A DNA stretch of 33,343 nucleotides, taken from positions 1-33,343 of the IMG/VR virus record IMGVR_UViG_3300032298_000091, one strand, 5' to 3'. The notes beneath the pieces were generated by a model. That model was not told the DNA's origin and did no database searches. It saw only the letters and a list, made by a program, of their open reading frames with translations. The position numbers and the translations under genes were made by a program. This DNA is from a virus. Positions 23,863-30,680 of this stretch are shown here, piece after piece (positions within the stretch are counted from its first letter, which is position 1; every line of letters starts with the position of its first letter).

Positions 23863-24693
23863 GCCTGATGCGGCAAGCTTCTGTTCGATGTCATACCGAT
23901 AAGCAGGGTCGTTACGGTAGCGTGGATCACTGATAGCATTGGCCAACTCCGCATTAGAGCGGAACCCCTTAACGGTACTCTTTGGAGCACGACCAGAGAT
24001 CTGTTGACCTTCGAAACCAACCGAATCCTTATACCGTTGATTCAAAGCCTGAACGGCAAAGAAAATAGCATCCTTGTTACCACTGTTAACAACGTTGTCG
24101 TAAGCAGCAACTTCCTCTGGCTTGAGATTATCGGCAGCCCAGGCAAGAGTATCGTTGTAAGCATCCTGTCCACCCACAGAATCAACAATAGTCTTGGCAG
24201 CATCATCCGAAAGGGGTTGTGCTTGAACTACTGGGTTGTTCTTTTGGAGTTCTAGGTATGCTTCAATGAGTTCCTCAGAAGGCATTTCCTTAAGCTTCTG
24301 GATTGTCTCCGGCTTAAGTTCATTATCATTGGAGTAATACTCTTCTGATGCTTCCTTTAAAAAGTCCACCCGCTTTGAGATGGGGGACTGAACTTCCTCC
24401 TCCTCAGGGGCAGAGTCATCAGGGGCAGAGTCATCCTCCACATCACCTTCTTCCTTCTGCCCTAGTTTCTTCTGTAGTTCTAGGTAAGCCTTCTCAAGAT
24501 CCTCTGCTGATTTAAACTTACCAGCATATTGAGAATGATCTTGGGCTTCAAGTTCACTACGACGATACTGCTCAAGAGCATCAGCTTCTTGTTTATCGGT
24601 TAGATTGCTTCCTACTTCCAGAAGGCGTTGCTCTTCGGTTGCCCGAGCAGCAGTCACATCTGGATCAGTCGCATCAAAAACAATTTCAGACAT
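23851..24693 (-). CDS. Scaffolding / capsid assembly protein, T7 gp9-like (280 aa)
   Basis: Directs capsid protein assembly into the procapsid. The protein is acidic and helical with little hydrophobic core: a Glu/Asp-rich stretch near residues 80-100 (GDVEDDSAPDDSAPEEEE), the YAGKFKSAEDLEKAYLELQK motif frequent in gp9-type scaffolds, a related copy in the middle (EELIEAYLELQKNNPV), and a C-terminal positively charged helix (RYDIEQKLAASGDLM) of the type that contacts the capsid protein. It lies between portal and capsid genes as in T7, and its length is near T7 gp9 (307 aa). The start lies 3 nt after the 55-aa gene's stop. Confidence 0.9.
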   Translation of the reverse strand: MSEIVFDATDPDVTAARATEEQRLLEVGSNLTDKQEADALEQYRRSELEAQDHSQYAGKFKSAEDLEKAYLELQKKLGQKEEGDVEDDSAPDDSAPEEEEVQSPISKRVDFLKEASEEYYSNDNELKPETIQKLKEMPSEELIEAYLELQKNNPVVQAQPLSDDAAKTIVDSVGGQDAYNDTLAWAADNLKPEEVAAYDNVVNSGNKDAIFFAVQALNQRYKDSVGFEGQQISGRAPKSTVKGFRSNAELANAISDPRYRNDPAYRYDIEQKLAASGDLM

Positions 24694-24696
24694 GGT

Positions 24697-24864
24697 TTAG
24701 TGAATAACAATGGAAACTTTACCAACACCAGGAGATGTAACCTTGACATCACCATACTTAAACTGTTCCTTAGGGACAATTACAGTAGGCTCTTCAATTG
24801 CTTCCTCTTTATTGTTGAGGGGCTGGGGGTTGTTGGGTTGCTTGCGCGGTTGCGTTGACGACAT
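24697..24864 (-). CDS. Small protein between portal and scaffold (55 aa)
   Basis: A 55-aa frame starting MSSTQPRKQPNNPQPLNNKE and ending with VPKEQFKYGDVKVTSPGVGK then VSIVIH. The N-terminal half overlaps the portal 3' end by 56 nt in another frame and is Pro/Asn-rich. The second half, outside the overlap, has a beta-like alternation (YGDVKVTSPGVGKVSIVIH), which argues for selection on this frame. It fills the gap between portal and scaffold almost exactly, ending 3 nt before the scaffold ATG. Function unknown; no family recognised. Confidence 0.6.
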   Translation of the reverse strand: MSSTQPRKQPNNPQPLNNKEEAIEEPTVIVPKEQFKYGDVKVTSPGVGKVSIVIH

Positions 24865-26449
24865 TTTGGAGTGCTTCGAGTGAGCCAGGGTTTTTATCAG
24901 GATCCATCATAGGAGCTTTAGCAAGTTGCCCTGCTTGTCCCATGAGGGAAGTAGTCATATTCATTTGTTGCATTTGCTGCTTCTCTTGCTGACGCTGATC
25001 GGCAGTCTTAACTAGCTTCAGTGTGTCGATACCTTGGGCAGCAGCAAGACGCTTGACTGCTTCTTCGGGGTCGATATACTGAGCCATTGCTTCGGGACCA
25101 AGGGCTTGAGAGATCGTTTGAAGGAACATCATGAGAGACTCACGGTCCTGTCCACGACCAATGCCCTCTAGGCCAGCAATGATGGTTGGGAATACAATTC
25201 CCTTTGGTAGTTGAGGTAGTTCTTTCGAACGTTGAAGGGTAAAGAGTTTCCGTTGGAGGTACGGGCGAACCAACTCAGTAGTTAGGTTACCATAGATTCC
25301 ACCAAGTTGCTCGTTGAGTTCCTGCTGGGTAGCACGAATCTCTTCAGCAGTGGTCCGCTCACTTTGACGAACGGTCATAATGAGGAACGCTTCCGAAAGT
25401 CGCTGCGTCAGGGACTGGATCATTTGGTAAGCAGAAGAGAAATCTGCTTGCTTGCTTACTTGAACAGCAGTTACATCCTCAGCACGACCCTGGATGATAG
25501 CTCCATTGCCAGCCTTAGCCAGCGTAGAAGGCTTCACAGTAGCGGCGGGACTTACGAGGAATACCACTTTAGCAGCAGCAGCCGAACCCTCCACCATGGC
25601 TTGCATGAGGCCCTCAAGGGACTTCAGATCGCCAAGGAACTCTTCAATACGTCCACGTCCATAGTCTTCCCCATCAACCACATTGAAGCGGAGAGGAAGC
25701 CAAGGTGTTGTGGTCTTGGGCGCTTTGCCAAAGGAGTCAGGAAGAATCTTCCCATCTACTTCTTGACGCCAACGCCATTGTCCATCCTTGAGCTTAGCCC
25801 AAGTATAAACAGCAGCCTCACCTTCACCAACAGTAACATCAGTACTTGGAGCACTGGTATTGTCAGCTACATCATTTACATTCCGCGCTTGTTCCGTTTG
25901 GAATTCAGGCGGAAGAAATTGACGATCAATAGATTCAACAGTAACGACTTCGGTGGGATTACCCTCTCCATCACGGACGACCACAAAACGGTCAAGAGGA
26001 TAAAGTTTAACACCACTTGAACCCATGTAAATCAGGACATTGCCTGTCACGATCACGTGCTTCATTGCCTGGTGGAGGATAACTCGATCCTGTGACTCGG
26101 CAATGTTTTGCATGACCACCCGTTCCATTTTGGAAAGAGAAAGGTCAATCTCTGATTTAACAGTAGCACTTAGATCTGGATCCAAGCTGAGCTTACCATC
26201 ATTAATCTGAAGCTTGAAGAAAGTTGCGTTCACAGGGAACAAACTTAGCATCAGCTTAGATGCCATGACGTTAACGCCTTTAGCGCCCATGGATTGCCAA
26301 GGGGTTGGCAGCTTCTGTCCATTCACTACCCCAGTAGGAGTAAGAAGATAGGGAAGAGACAAAGCCGCACAGTCCCTAGCAGTATCAAGGAAGATCGTTC
26401 TGTCGCTGGCCAATCTTGCGTAACGACTTGCGGCAGATTGATTCTCCAT
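24809..26449 (-). CDS. Portal / head-tail connector, T7 gp8-like (546 aa)
   Basis: Forms the dodecameric channel at one capsid vertex. Recognised by ARDCAALSLPYLLTPTGVVN, LPTPWQSMGAKGVNVMASKL, MLSLFPVNATFFKL and TTAEEIRATQQELNEQLGGI, all typical of gp8-type portals. The length is close to T7 gp8 (536 aa). The C-terminus ends in a Gln/Pro/Ala-rich tail (ATAQATQQPPAPQQ). The start shares its A with the preceding stop (TAATG) and has no Shine-Dalgarno, so coupling is likely. Confidence 0.95.
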   Translation of the reverse strand: MENQSAASRYARLASDRTIFLDTARDCAALSLPYLLTPTGVVNGQKLPTPWQSMGAKGVNVMASKLMLSLFPVNATFFKLQINDGKLSLDPDLSATVKSEIDLSLSKMERVVMQNIAESQDRVILHQAMKHVIVTGNVLIYMGSSGVKLYPLDRFVVVRDGEGNPTEVVTVESIDRQFLPPEFQTEQARNVNDVADNTSAPSTDVTVGEGEAAVYTWAKLKDGQWRWRQEVDGKILPDSFGKAPKTTTPWLPLRFNVVDGEDYGRGRIEEFLGDLKSLEGLMQAMVEGSAAAAKVVFLVSPAATVKPSTLAKAGNGAIIQGRAEDVTAVQVSKQADFSSAYQMIQSLTQRLSEAFLIMTVRQSERTTAEEIRATQQELNEQLGGIYGNLTTELVRPYLQRKLFTLQRSKELPQLPKGIVFPTIIAGLEGIGRGQDRESLMMFLQTISQALGPEAMAQYIDPEEAVKRLAAAQGIDTLKLVKTADQRQQEKQQMQQMNMTTSLMGQAGQLAKAPMMDPDKNPGSLEALQNVVNATAQATQQPPAPQQ

Positions 26450-26673
26450 TACTGCCCACCAATCGTAAGGTTAGGGGTACCGGCAGACATGCCACCAGTG
26501 CTTAGAGGAATGGTCAGGGCAGCAGTTCCCTTGCTTGCTTGTTGAAGGGAAGCGCGTTTGGTCATTGAAGGCTTGACCGTAACTGGCTTAGCAGTTTCAG
26601 GAGCTGCGTATGGGGCTTGAGGGGGTGGAGCCGGGGCTTCAGGAGCCTTGGGCATTTTAGGAGCGAGACACAT
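26449..26673 (-). CDS. T7 gp7.3-like small virion/tail assembly protein (74 aa)
   Basis: Begins MCLAPKMPKAPEAPAPPPQA, a Pro/Ala-rich disordered segment, and ends with KRASLQQASKGTAALTIPLS and GTPNLTIGGQ. The T7 gp7.3 protein, encoded immediately before the portal gene, has a basic/Ala-rich first part and a C-terminus with a similar K-SL...GG-NI arrangement, so homology or analogy is likely. T7 gp7.3 is a virion protein needed for tail assembly. Cys2 is notable but there is no signal peptide for lipidation. Confidence 0.6.
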   Translation of the reverse strand: MCLAPKMPKAPEAPAPPPQAPYAAPETAKPVTVKPSMTKRASLQQASKGTAALTIPLSTGGMSAGTPNLTIGGQ

Positions 26674-26675
26674 GA

Positions 26676-26879
26676 TTAAGGATTGCGTTTTGATTTAAGG
26701 TATCGAATAATTTCAATAGCCCCAGCCATACGTCCAGTTTGCCATGCGTTCATTTCATGGTCTGGGTATTGGTCTGGGTACATAGTATCGAGTTCTTCGA
26801 TAAGACGGTCAAGATCAATTCTTCCCCCAACAAGATTTGTAAGGGGAATGGTTTCGGTGTCAAAGTAGGCGTCAGCCAT
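26676..26879 (-). CDS. Small acidic protein after RNR beta (67 aa)
   Basis: A start at the ATG at 26879 gives MADAYFDTETIPLTNLVGGR and DLDRLIEELDTMYPDQYPDH, then a helix EMNAWQTGRMAGAIEIIRYL and a basic end KSKRNP. The upstream extension of the frame is only a shadow of RNR beta. ATGGCTGA overlap with the RNR beta stop suggests coupling. No family recognised. The HEMNAWQTGRMAGAIEIIRYLK pattern resembles small helical regulators found in other phages, but no function can be given. Confidence 0.65.
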   Translation of the reverse strand: MADAYFDTETIPLTNLVGGRIDLDRLIEELDTMYPDQYPDHEMNAWQTGRMAGAIEIIRYLKSKRNP

Positions 26880-27600
26880 ATTGTGGAAGATCAGTGTTTG
26901 CCGCCTCAAAGAAGGCGGGCATCCGAGCACGTTTGGTATCGGATAGGCCGGGGGCCTTACCCTTTTCGTAAAGGGAATCTGATTGAGACAACCAAAAATC
27001 CTTGTCGAGATACTTATTCGTTGAGGATTTTAACCCATCAACTACCCATCCAACAGTCGCTCTGCGAAGTCGATTGAGGCTTGGTGTGGACTTAAGGCCC
27101 AGCTCAGAACACACCATCGAGTGGACGGCAACGTGGGTTTGCTCGTCCCTTGAGATGTCTGCTGCTGTGGTACGGATTCCGATGTCTCCATTGAATCGGA
27201 AGAAGGGAAGGATGACGAAGAAGACACTGCGTTCAAGGATAGCGGCTTTTAAAAGAGGATGCTCAGGGGCATCTAGCCATGCCTTAAGAATGTGCTTTGC
27301 TTCTGATTCAAACTTTTCATCTGAACCATGAGCAGCTACTACATAGTTAAGAGCTTGATCATGCCTTTCTTCATCCAGTTGATTAGACAGGAGGGCTTCC
27401 CTAACACCAGGAGTTTTGGGTAGTTCCTTTTCAAGTCCCTGTTGAAGGAACTCACGGACTGGTAGTTCAAGGTGACGGAGTCCGAGGGCCCGAAATAGGG
27501 CGTCCTCAGATCCATCAACTACCTTCCCGCGTTGGACAGCGACAGGAGTCCATTTTCGCTTTCTAGAAATTACTTGATCATACGGACTGCTGTGCTTCAT
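26872..27600 (-). CDS. nrdB: Class I ribonucleotide reductase beta subunit, radical generator (242 aa)
   Basis: A ferritin-like dimetal protein that supplies the radical to the alpha subunit. Metal ligands can be placed by motif: Glu45 (HLELP), Glu77-x2-His80 (DEERHD), Glu123 (AILERSVFF) and Glu153-x2-His156 (RDEQTHV). Four residues after His80, where E. coli NrdB has the radical Tyr122, there is Leu84, so the usual tyrosyl radical cannot form at that site. It is shorter than E. coli NrdB (376 aa). The chosen ATG at 27600 overlaps the alpha stop as TAATG. The alpha/beta pair should be one translational unit. Without the paired-motif check this protein would easily be left as hypothetical. Confidence 0.85.
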   Translation of the reverse strand: MKHSSPYDQVISRKRKWTPVAVQRGKVVDGSEDALFRALGLRHLELPVREFLQQGLEKELPKTPGVREALLSNQLDEERHDQALNYVVAAHGSDEKFESEAKHILKAWLDAPEHPLLKAAILERSVFFVILPFFRFNGDIGIRTTAADISRDEQTHVAVHSMVCSELGLKSTPSLNRLRRATVGWVVDGLKSSTNKYLDKDFWLSQSDSLYEKGKAPGLSDTKRARMPAFFEAANTDLPQYG

Positions 27601-29018
27601 TATTCTCCACAAGGAATACAAATGTTATCTTTGGTTGATTCGGAAACAGACTCGTCAAAATTAAATAGCTCGTGATAATCTTCATCAAGAGCAGCAAGGG
27701 CATCATCCTTTGCTTGGGTATCAGGCATCACTTGAAGAGCATAATAGAGTGAGGTCTGAGAAGATGCCATCCATTCCCGTAGGAACGAACGGTCATAGGT
27801 AACTACATCGGACCAACTATTAAAGGAGTACCCATGAAAGAGCATCGTGGAGCGGAACAGAGTTACTATTCCATCAACTACCTTTTTGTAATCAGCCCAG
27901 CCGACCTCTGCTGCAATCTCACAGTCCGGCGGGTACGAATACGATTGGACTCCAAACGTCCCAGAATCGCGGTCAACGTGGCGGCTAATAGGAGGAGCCA
28001 ACTCAGGGGTGGTAGTGTAACCCCGTAGATCCACGTTGTTGTAACTACAAGAAGCGGTAGGAGCAATGGCAAAGGCCCGATGCATACCTGCTTGACGAGC
28101 AATTTGAGCCGCAATCTCAATTGATTTAGCCAGCTCAGAAACGAGTATGTACGCAGGTGTGTGTACTGGGAGGTGCGAAATGTACGCATCAAGGGCTTCT
28201 CCAAATTGTTTGTAGGTTATGCCATTCTGGCAGAGGAAGTTGGCAAGACCCAACACCCCCAGACCAACTTGGCGATCAGTCTCGGGGGCTAGGTACTCAC
28301 CTGTTTCACCAACACCTGTCTTAGCATGAAGCGCAATCAAGCTGCTCATACCTTCAACAAACGCAGGGGTAAGATCACCTAATTGACAAGCACCCAAATT
28401 GACGTGCTGAAGAAGACAAGTGCCACGACTAGGTAGATAAACTTCGAGGCAGACATTTCCATAGATTCGATTTCCTTCTGCGTCGTAGCGGATCTTATTG
28501 AGCCAGATGTCGCCCTTCTTAATACCATCAATGGTAGCTTCGATCAGTTCAGGTGGAGCACTGGTTAAGAATCCAGCATCCACGTTAAGACATCGTTTGA
28601 CCCATGCCAGATCTGTGCGAGAGGCTTGGATAAACTTGATAGCATCAGGGTGCTGGTAGTCAAGATGCAACACCACAGCACCATTTTTGTAGACACCACC
28701 GCGACGAAGGGTTTCATTCAGAGCAGAATAAATACGAGCAAAAGAAACAGGACCAGAAGCAGTGAGCCCTCTACCGTTGTCAGCACCTTCTTCACGTAGT
28801 TTAGAAAGGTGAACAGCAACTCCTGCGCCATTTCGTAGCGCGTGAGATACAAAACGCCATGAGGCTTCAATGCCTTCTGGACCCTCCATAGAGTCCTCAA
28901 CAACGAAGACCGTACAGCTGACGGGAAGGCGCGATTCAGGGTTGTCAATCCAATTTTGAACACGTCCAGTTCGGGCAATGGTGTTGGGGGTGTCCCCGAT
29001 GTCAGCGTAGGCAGTCAT
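27600..29018 (-). CDS. nrdA: Class I ribonucleotide reductase alpha subunit, compact (472 aa)
   Basis: Reduces ribonucleotides to deoxyribonucleotides for phage DNA synthesis. Key residues by position: Cys35 and Cys201 (redox pair, like C225/C462 of E. coli NrdA), Asn188-x-Cys190-x-Glu192 (NVCLE, active-site N437/C439/E441), the radical-transfer Tyr425-Tyr426 (SLYYAL) and C-terminal Cys467/Cys470 (CIPCGE) for re-reduction. The Tyr-Tyr pair and the adjacent beta gene identify class I rather than the B12-dependent class II. There is no ATP-cone; the protein is about 290 residues shorter than E. coli NrdA, so allosteric control is probably reduced. The start overlaps the MazG-like stop as ATGA. 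Confidence 0.9.
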   Translation of the reverse strand: MTAYADIGDTPNTIARTGRVQNWIDNPESRLPVSCTVFVVEDSMEGPEGIEASWRFVSHALRNGAGVAVHLSKLREEGADNGRGLTASGPVSFARIYSALNETLRRGGVYKNGAVVLHLDYQHPDAIKFIQASRTDLAWVKRCLNVDAGFLTSAPPELIEATIDGIKKGDIWLNKIRYDAEGNRIYGNVCLEVYLPSRGTCLLQHVNLGACQLGDLTPAFVEGMSSLIALHAKTGVGETGEYLAPETDRQVGLGVLGLANFLCQNGITYKQFGEALDAYISHLPVHTPAYILVSELAKSIEIAAQIARQAGMHRAFAIAPTASCSYNNVDLRGYTTTPELAPPISRHVDRDSGTFGVQSYSYPPDCEIAAEVGWADYKKVVDGIVTLFRSTMLFHGYSFNSWSDVVTYDRSFLREWMASSQTSLYYALQVMPDTQAKDDALAALDEDYHELFNFDESVSESTKDNICIPCGE

Positions 29019-29392
29019 ACTAGGTCGTCAAGAAATGGTGGTTTGTAGTCGGGCCCCTTGAGAATCTTACCATCTTCGCGGCGGAGGGGCTTACCGTCAA
29101 CGAACTTACTCATGTTGGATTCGAATACCCGCTTCATAGCGGTGTCTAAATTCCAGTTACGAGCAATGGCATATTGATAGCAGACGAAAACAAGATCTGC
29201 TAGTTCCTTTAAGGTGTGTATCCTATCGGCTACAACATCCTCATTGATGTGAGCTTCCATCAATTCATCAAACTCCTCCTTAATCAGAGTGAGTTGCATG
29301 TCTTGAGTTAGTTCATCATCCGGGTCAATAGATTGTTCAGCGGCTAGTCGAAAAACGAAAGCCTGTTCAATCAGGTGTTCGGGGGTTTTCAT
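29015..29392 (-). CDS. MazG-like nucleotide pyrophosphohydrolase (125 aa)
   Basis: The all-alpha NTP-PPase pattern is present: IKEEFDELMEA (the EExxE metal site) and LKELADLVFVCYQYA (ExxD site), followed by VFESNMSKFVDGKPLRREDG and a KGPDYKPP tail common in phage members. These enzymes hydrolyse (d)NTPs or related nucleotides, possibly alarmones or damaged nucleotides; the substrate cannot be told from the sequence. It sits directly before RNR alpha in a dNTP-supply cassette. Its start overlaps the DUF3310 gene by 26 nt. It is smaller and different from the MazG of T4-like cyanophages. Confidence 0.8.
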   Translation of the reverse strand: MKTPEHLIEQAFVFRLAAEQSIDPDDELTQDMQLTLIKEEFDELMEAHINEDVVADRIHTLKELADLVFVCYQYAIARNWNLDTAMKRVFESNMSKFVDGKPLRREDGKILKGPDYKPPFLDDLV

Positions 29393-29594
29393 CGGTGCTT
29401 AGTGCTTTGATTTTGCGGTCAACATAGGCTCTAACCTTGAACCAGTCATCGATCTCAGTCTCCTGATCCTTGTGGCCAGCACGGCAGATATACTTAATGA
29501 TATTGCCAGCCAGAAAATCCAGCTGCTGATCCACAATAAAATCCCAAACTTGGATACTACCACGTTGGTAATGCGATGGATTGTACTTAGTCAT
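29367..29594 (-). CDS. DUF3310 family protein (75 aa)
   Basis: The family core is visible: YNPSHYQRGSIQVWDFIVDQ, then LDFLAGNIIKYICRAGHKDQ followed by TEIDDWFKVRAYVDRKI. DUF3310 proteins are common in phages near nucleotide-metabolism genes, and some are annotated as nucleotide-kinase-like; function is not established. I chose the ATG at 29594 because family members begin close to the HYQ motif and because ATGACTAA overlaps the stop of the upstream 92-aa gene. A longer frame from 29780 (137 aa) adds an N-terminus lacking family similarity and without a ribosome site. Confidence 0.75.
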   Translation of the reverse strand: MTKYNPSHYQRGSIQVWDFIVDQQLDFLAGNIIKYICRAGHKDQETEIDDWFKVRAYVDRKIKALSTDENPRTPD

Positions 29595-29865
29595 TCCGAT
29601 TAAAGAACTCGCGGTAGGCTGGGTTTCGTTGGATTGATCTGAGTTGTTGGTCCCGTAGAAATCGTCCCACTGGTCCCGGTCGTAAAGATTGTTTGTCATA
29701 CCATATTCGGACTCTAAAAAACCCTTGAGTAAACCATAATTGGGAACGGACTTTTGCTGTTTGAATGAGTAGATCGACATACCGGATCAGGTTAGGATCA
29801 AGAGCGTAGACTACCAGCAGTATCAGACTGATGTCAAGCCCTATGAGGACAGGGGTGGGGTCCAT
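29587..29865 (-). CDS. Small protein with N-terminal membrane segment (92 aa)
   Basis: Begins MDPTPVLIGLDISLILLVVY, a single hydrophobic segment (about residues 6-22), then DPNLIRYVDLLIQTAKVRSQ and a basic, Arg/Gln-rich second half (GRFLRDQQLRSIQRNPAYRE) ending FFNRND. An AAGGA ribosome site lies 9 nt before the ATG, better than for most genes here. It overlaps the exonuclease end by 25 nt and the DUF3310 start by 8 nt, fitting the coupled style of the region. If instead the DUF3310 protein starts at 29780, two-thirds of this gene would be double-coded, so a conflict must be resolved. No family recognised. Confidence 0.5.
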   Translation of the reverse strand: MDPTPVLIGLDISLILLVVYALDPNLIRYVDLLIQTAKVRSQLWFTQGFFRVRIWYDKQSLRPGPVGRFLRDQQLRSIQRNPAYREFFNRND

Positions 29866-30680
29866 AGGATTGGTTCCTTCGTTGTTGAGTTGTACTCTCC
29901 AGGGCGAAGGATCCGCGCCAAGCGAGTGTTGCGGAGGGCATCCTCCTCAGTCTGACCAGCCTTGATATAAGCCTCAAGGATGGCTTCCCAAGGATCTTCA
30001 GCCTTTTCTAAGATTTTCTTAGCTCCAACCGCACCGATACCTGGCACGCCTTTGTAACCATCAACTGGATCGCCAGTAAGGCACTGGGTCCAGAACCAAT
30101 AGTCAGCCTCCTCTGGGGTCACGTTGAACTCATCGCTGCCATTGAATAGGCGGCAGGAGATCTGCTTCATATCTTTGTCGGGGCTAACCAACACGAAGTC
30201 ACGAGGGTCTAGGTGGCACTCCAGACCAAGAGCGTCATCAGCCTCAAGGTTGGGGTAACGGACTACTTTGTAATGCTTGGAGCACCACTCTAAAAGGCGC
30301 CTGTATCCCACAGGTTTCCTTTTTGTACGCTTTCCCTTGTAGTCGGGGCAAACAACCTTTCGAAAGTTCTTGCTGTCGGAGAAGTAAAGGGTAACGTTGT
30401 TGGTGTCGAATCTTTGTTTGAGGCTTTTGAGTTCCCCTTCAAAGATGTCCAACACCACGCGGAAGTTACTAGCGATTGTAATGAGGTCATCACCCCAATC
30501 AAGTTCTGTTTCAGCAGATTGACAAGCACGATAAGCATAGAAATCAGCATCAACGCGAAGTTGAGTATCAGTGACAGTCTGCCCATGATGCCCCTTCTTT
30601 TGCTTCTGAAGCGAGGGGGACTTTGAGTTTGTAGTATTCTCCGGCTTGGACAATCGCCCATTCGAGTTGGAATTTGGCAT
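29841..30680 (-). CDS. T7 gp6-like 5'-3' exonuclease (FEN/PIN fold); start uncertain
   Basis: Degrades duplex DNA and removes primers or host DNA. Conserved sites: VDADFYAYRACQSAE (metal Asp44/46 in this numbering), SDSKNFRKVVCPDYKGKR then KPVGYRRLLEW, EADDALG, SPDKDMKQI and the helix-hairpin-helix-like GVPGIGAVGAKKIL; the end RLARILRPGEYN matches T7 gp6. The only ATG upstream of the core, at 30680, creates a 113-nt overlap with the polymerase and a Ser/Asn/Lys-rich leader of about 35 residues that looks like a frame shadow. The natural start, by comparison with relatives, would be near 30575, where a GTC codon stands. A TTG at 30653 is another option. The core call is firm; the N-terminus is not. 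Confidence 0.88.
   Translation of the reverse strand: MPNSNSNGRLSKPENTTNSKSPSLQKQKKGHHGQTVTDTQLRVDADFYAYRACQSAETELDWGDDLITIASNFRVVLDIFEGELKSLKQRFDTNNVTLYFSDSKNFRKVVCPDYKGKRTKRKPVGYRRLLEWCSKHYKVVRYPNLEADDALGLECHLDPRDFVLVSPDKDMKQISCRLFNGSDEFNVTPEEADYWFWTQCLTGDPVDGYKGVPGIGAVGAKKILEKAEDPWEAILEAYIKAGQTEEDALRNTRLARILRPGEYNSTTKEPILWTPPLSS

Noticed and set aside
25307-26020. Plus-strand open frame of 237 codons opposite the portal gene
   Set aside because: Antisense shadow of the portal; low-complexity Ser-rich translation.
26880-26930. Upstream extension of the 67-aa gene
   Set aside because: It is a shadow of the RNR beta C-terminus; the ATG at 26879 overlapping the beta stop is the natural start.
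27600-29018. Class II (B12-dependent) identity for the RNR alpha subunit
   Set aside because: Compact phage RNRs are often labelled class II, but the Tyr-Tyr dyad and the adjacent dimetal beta subunit indicate class I.
29595-29780. N-terminal extension of the DUF3310 frame to an ATG at 29780
   Set aside because: The extension has no family similarity and no ribosome site, and conflicts with a better supported overlapping gene.
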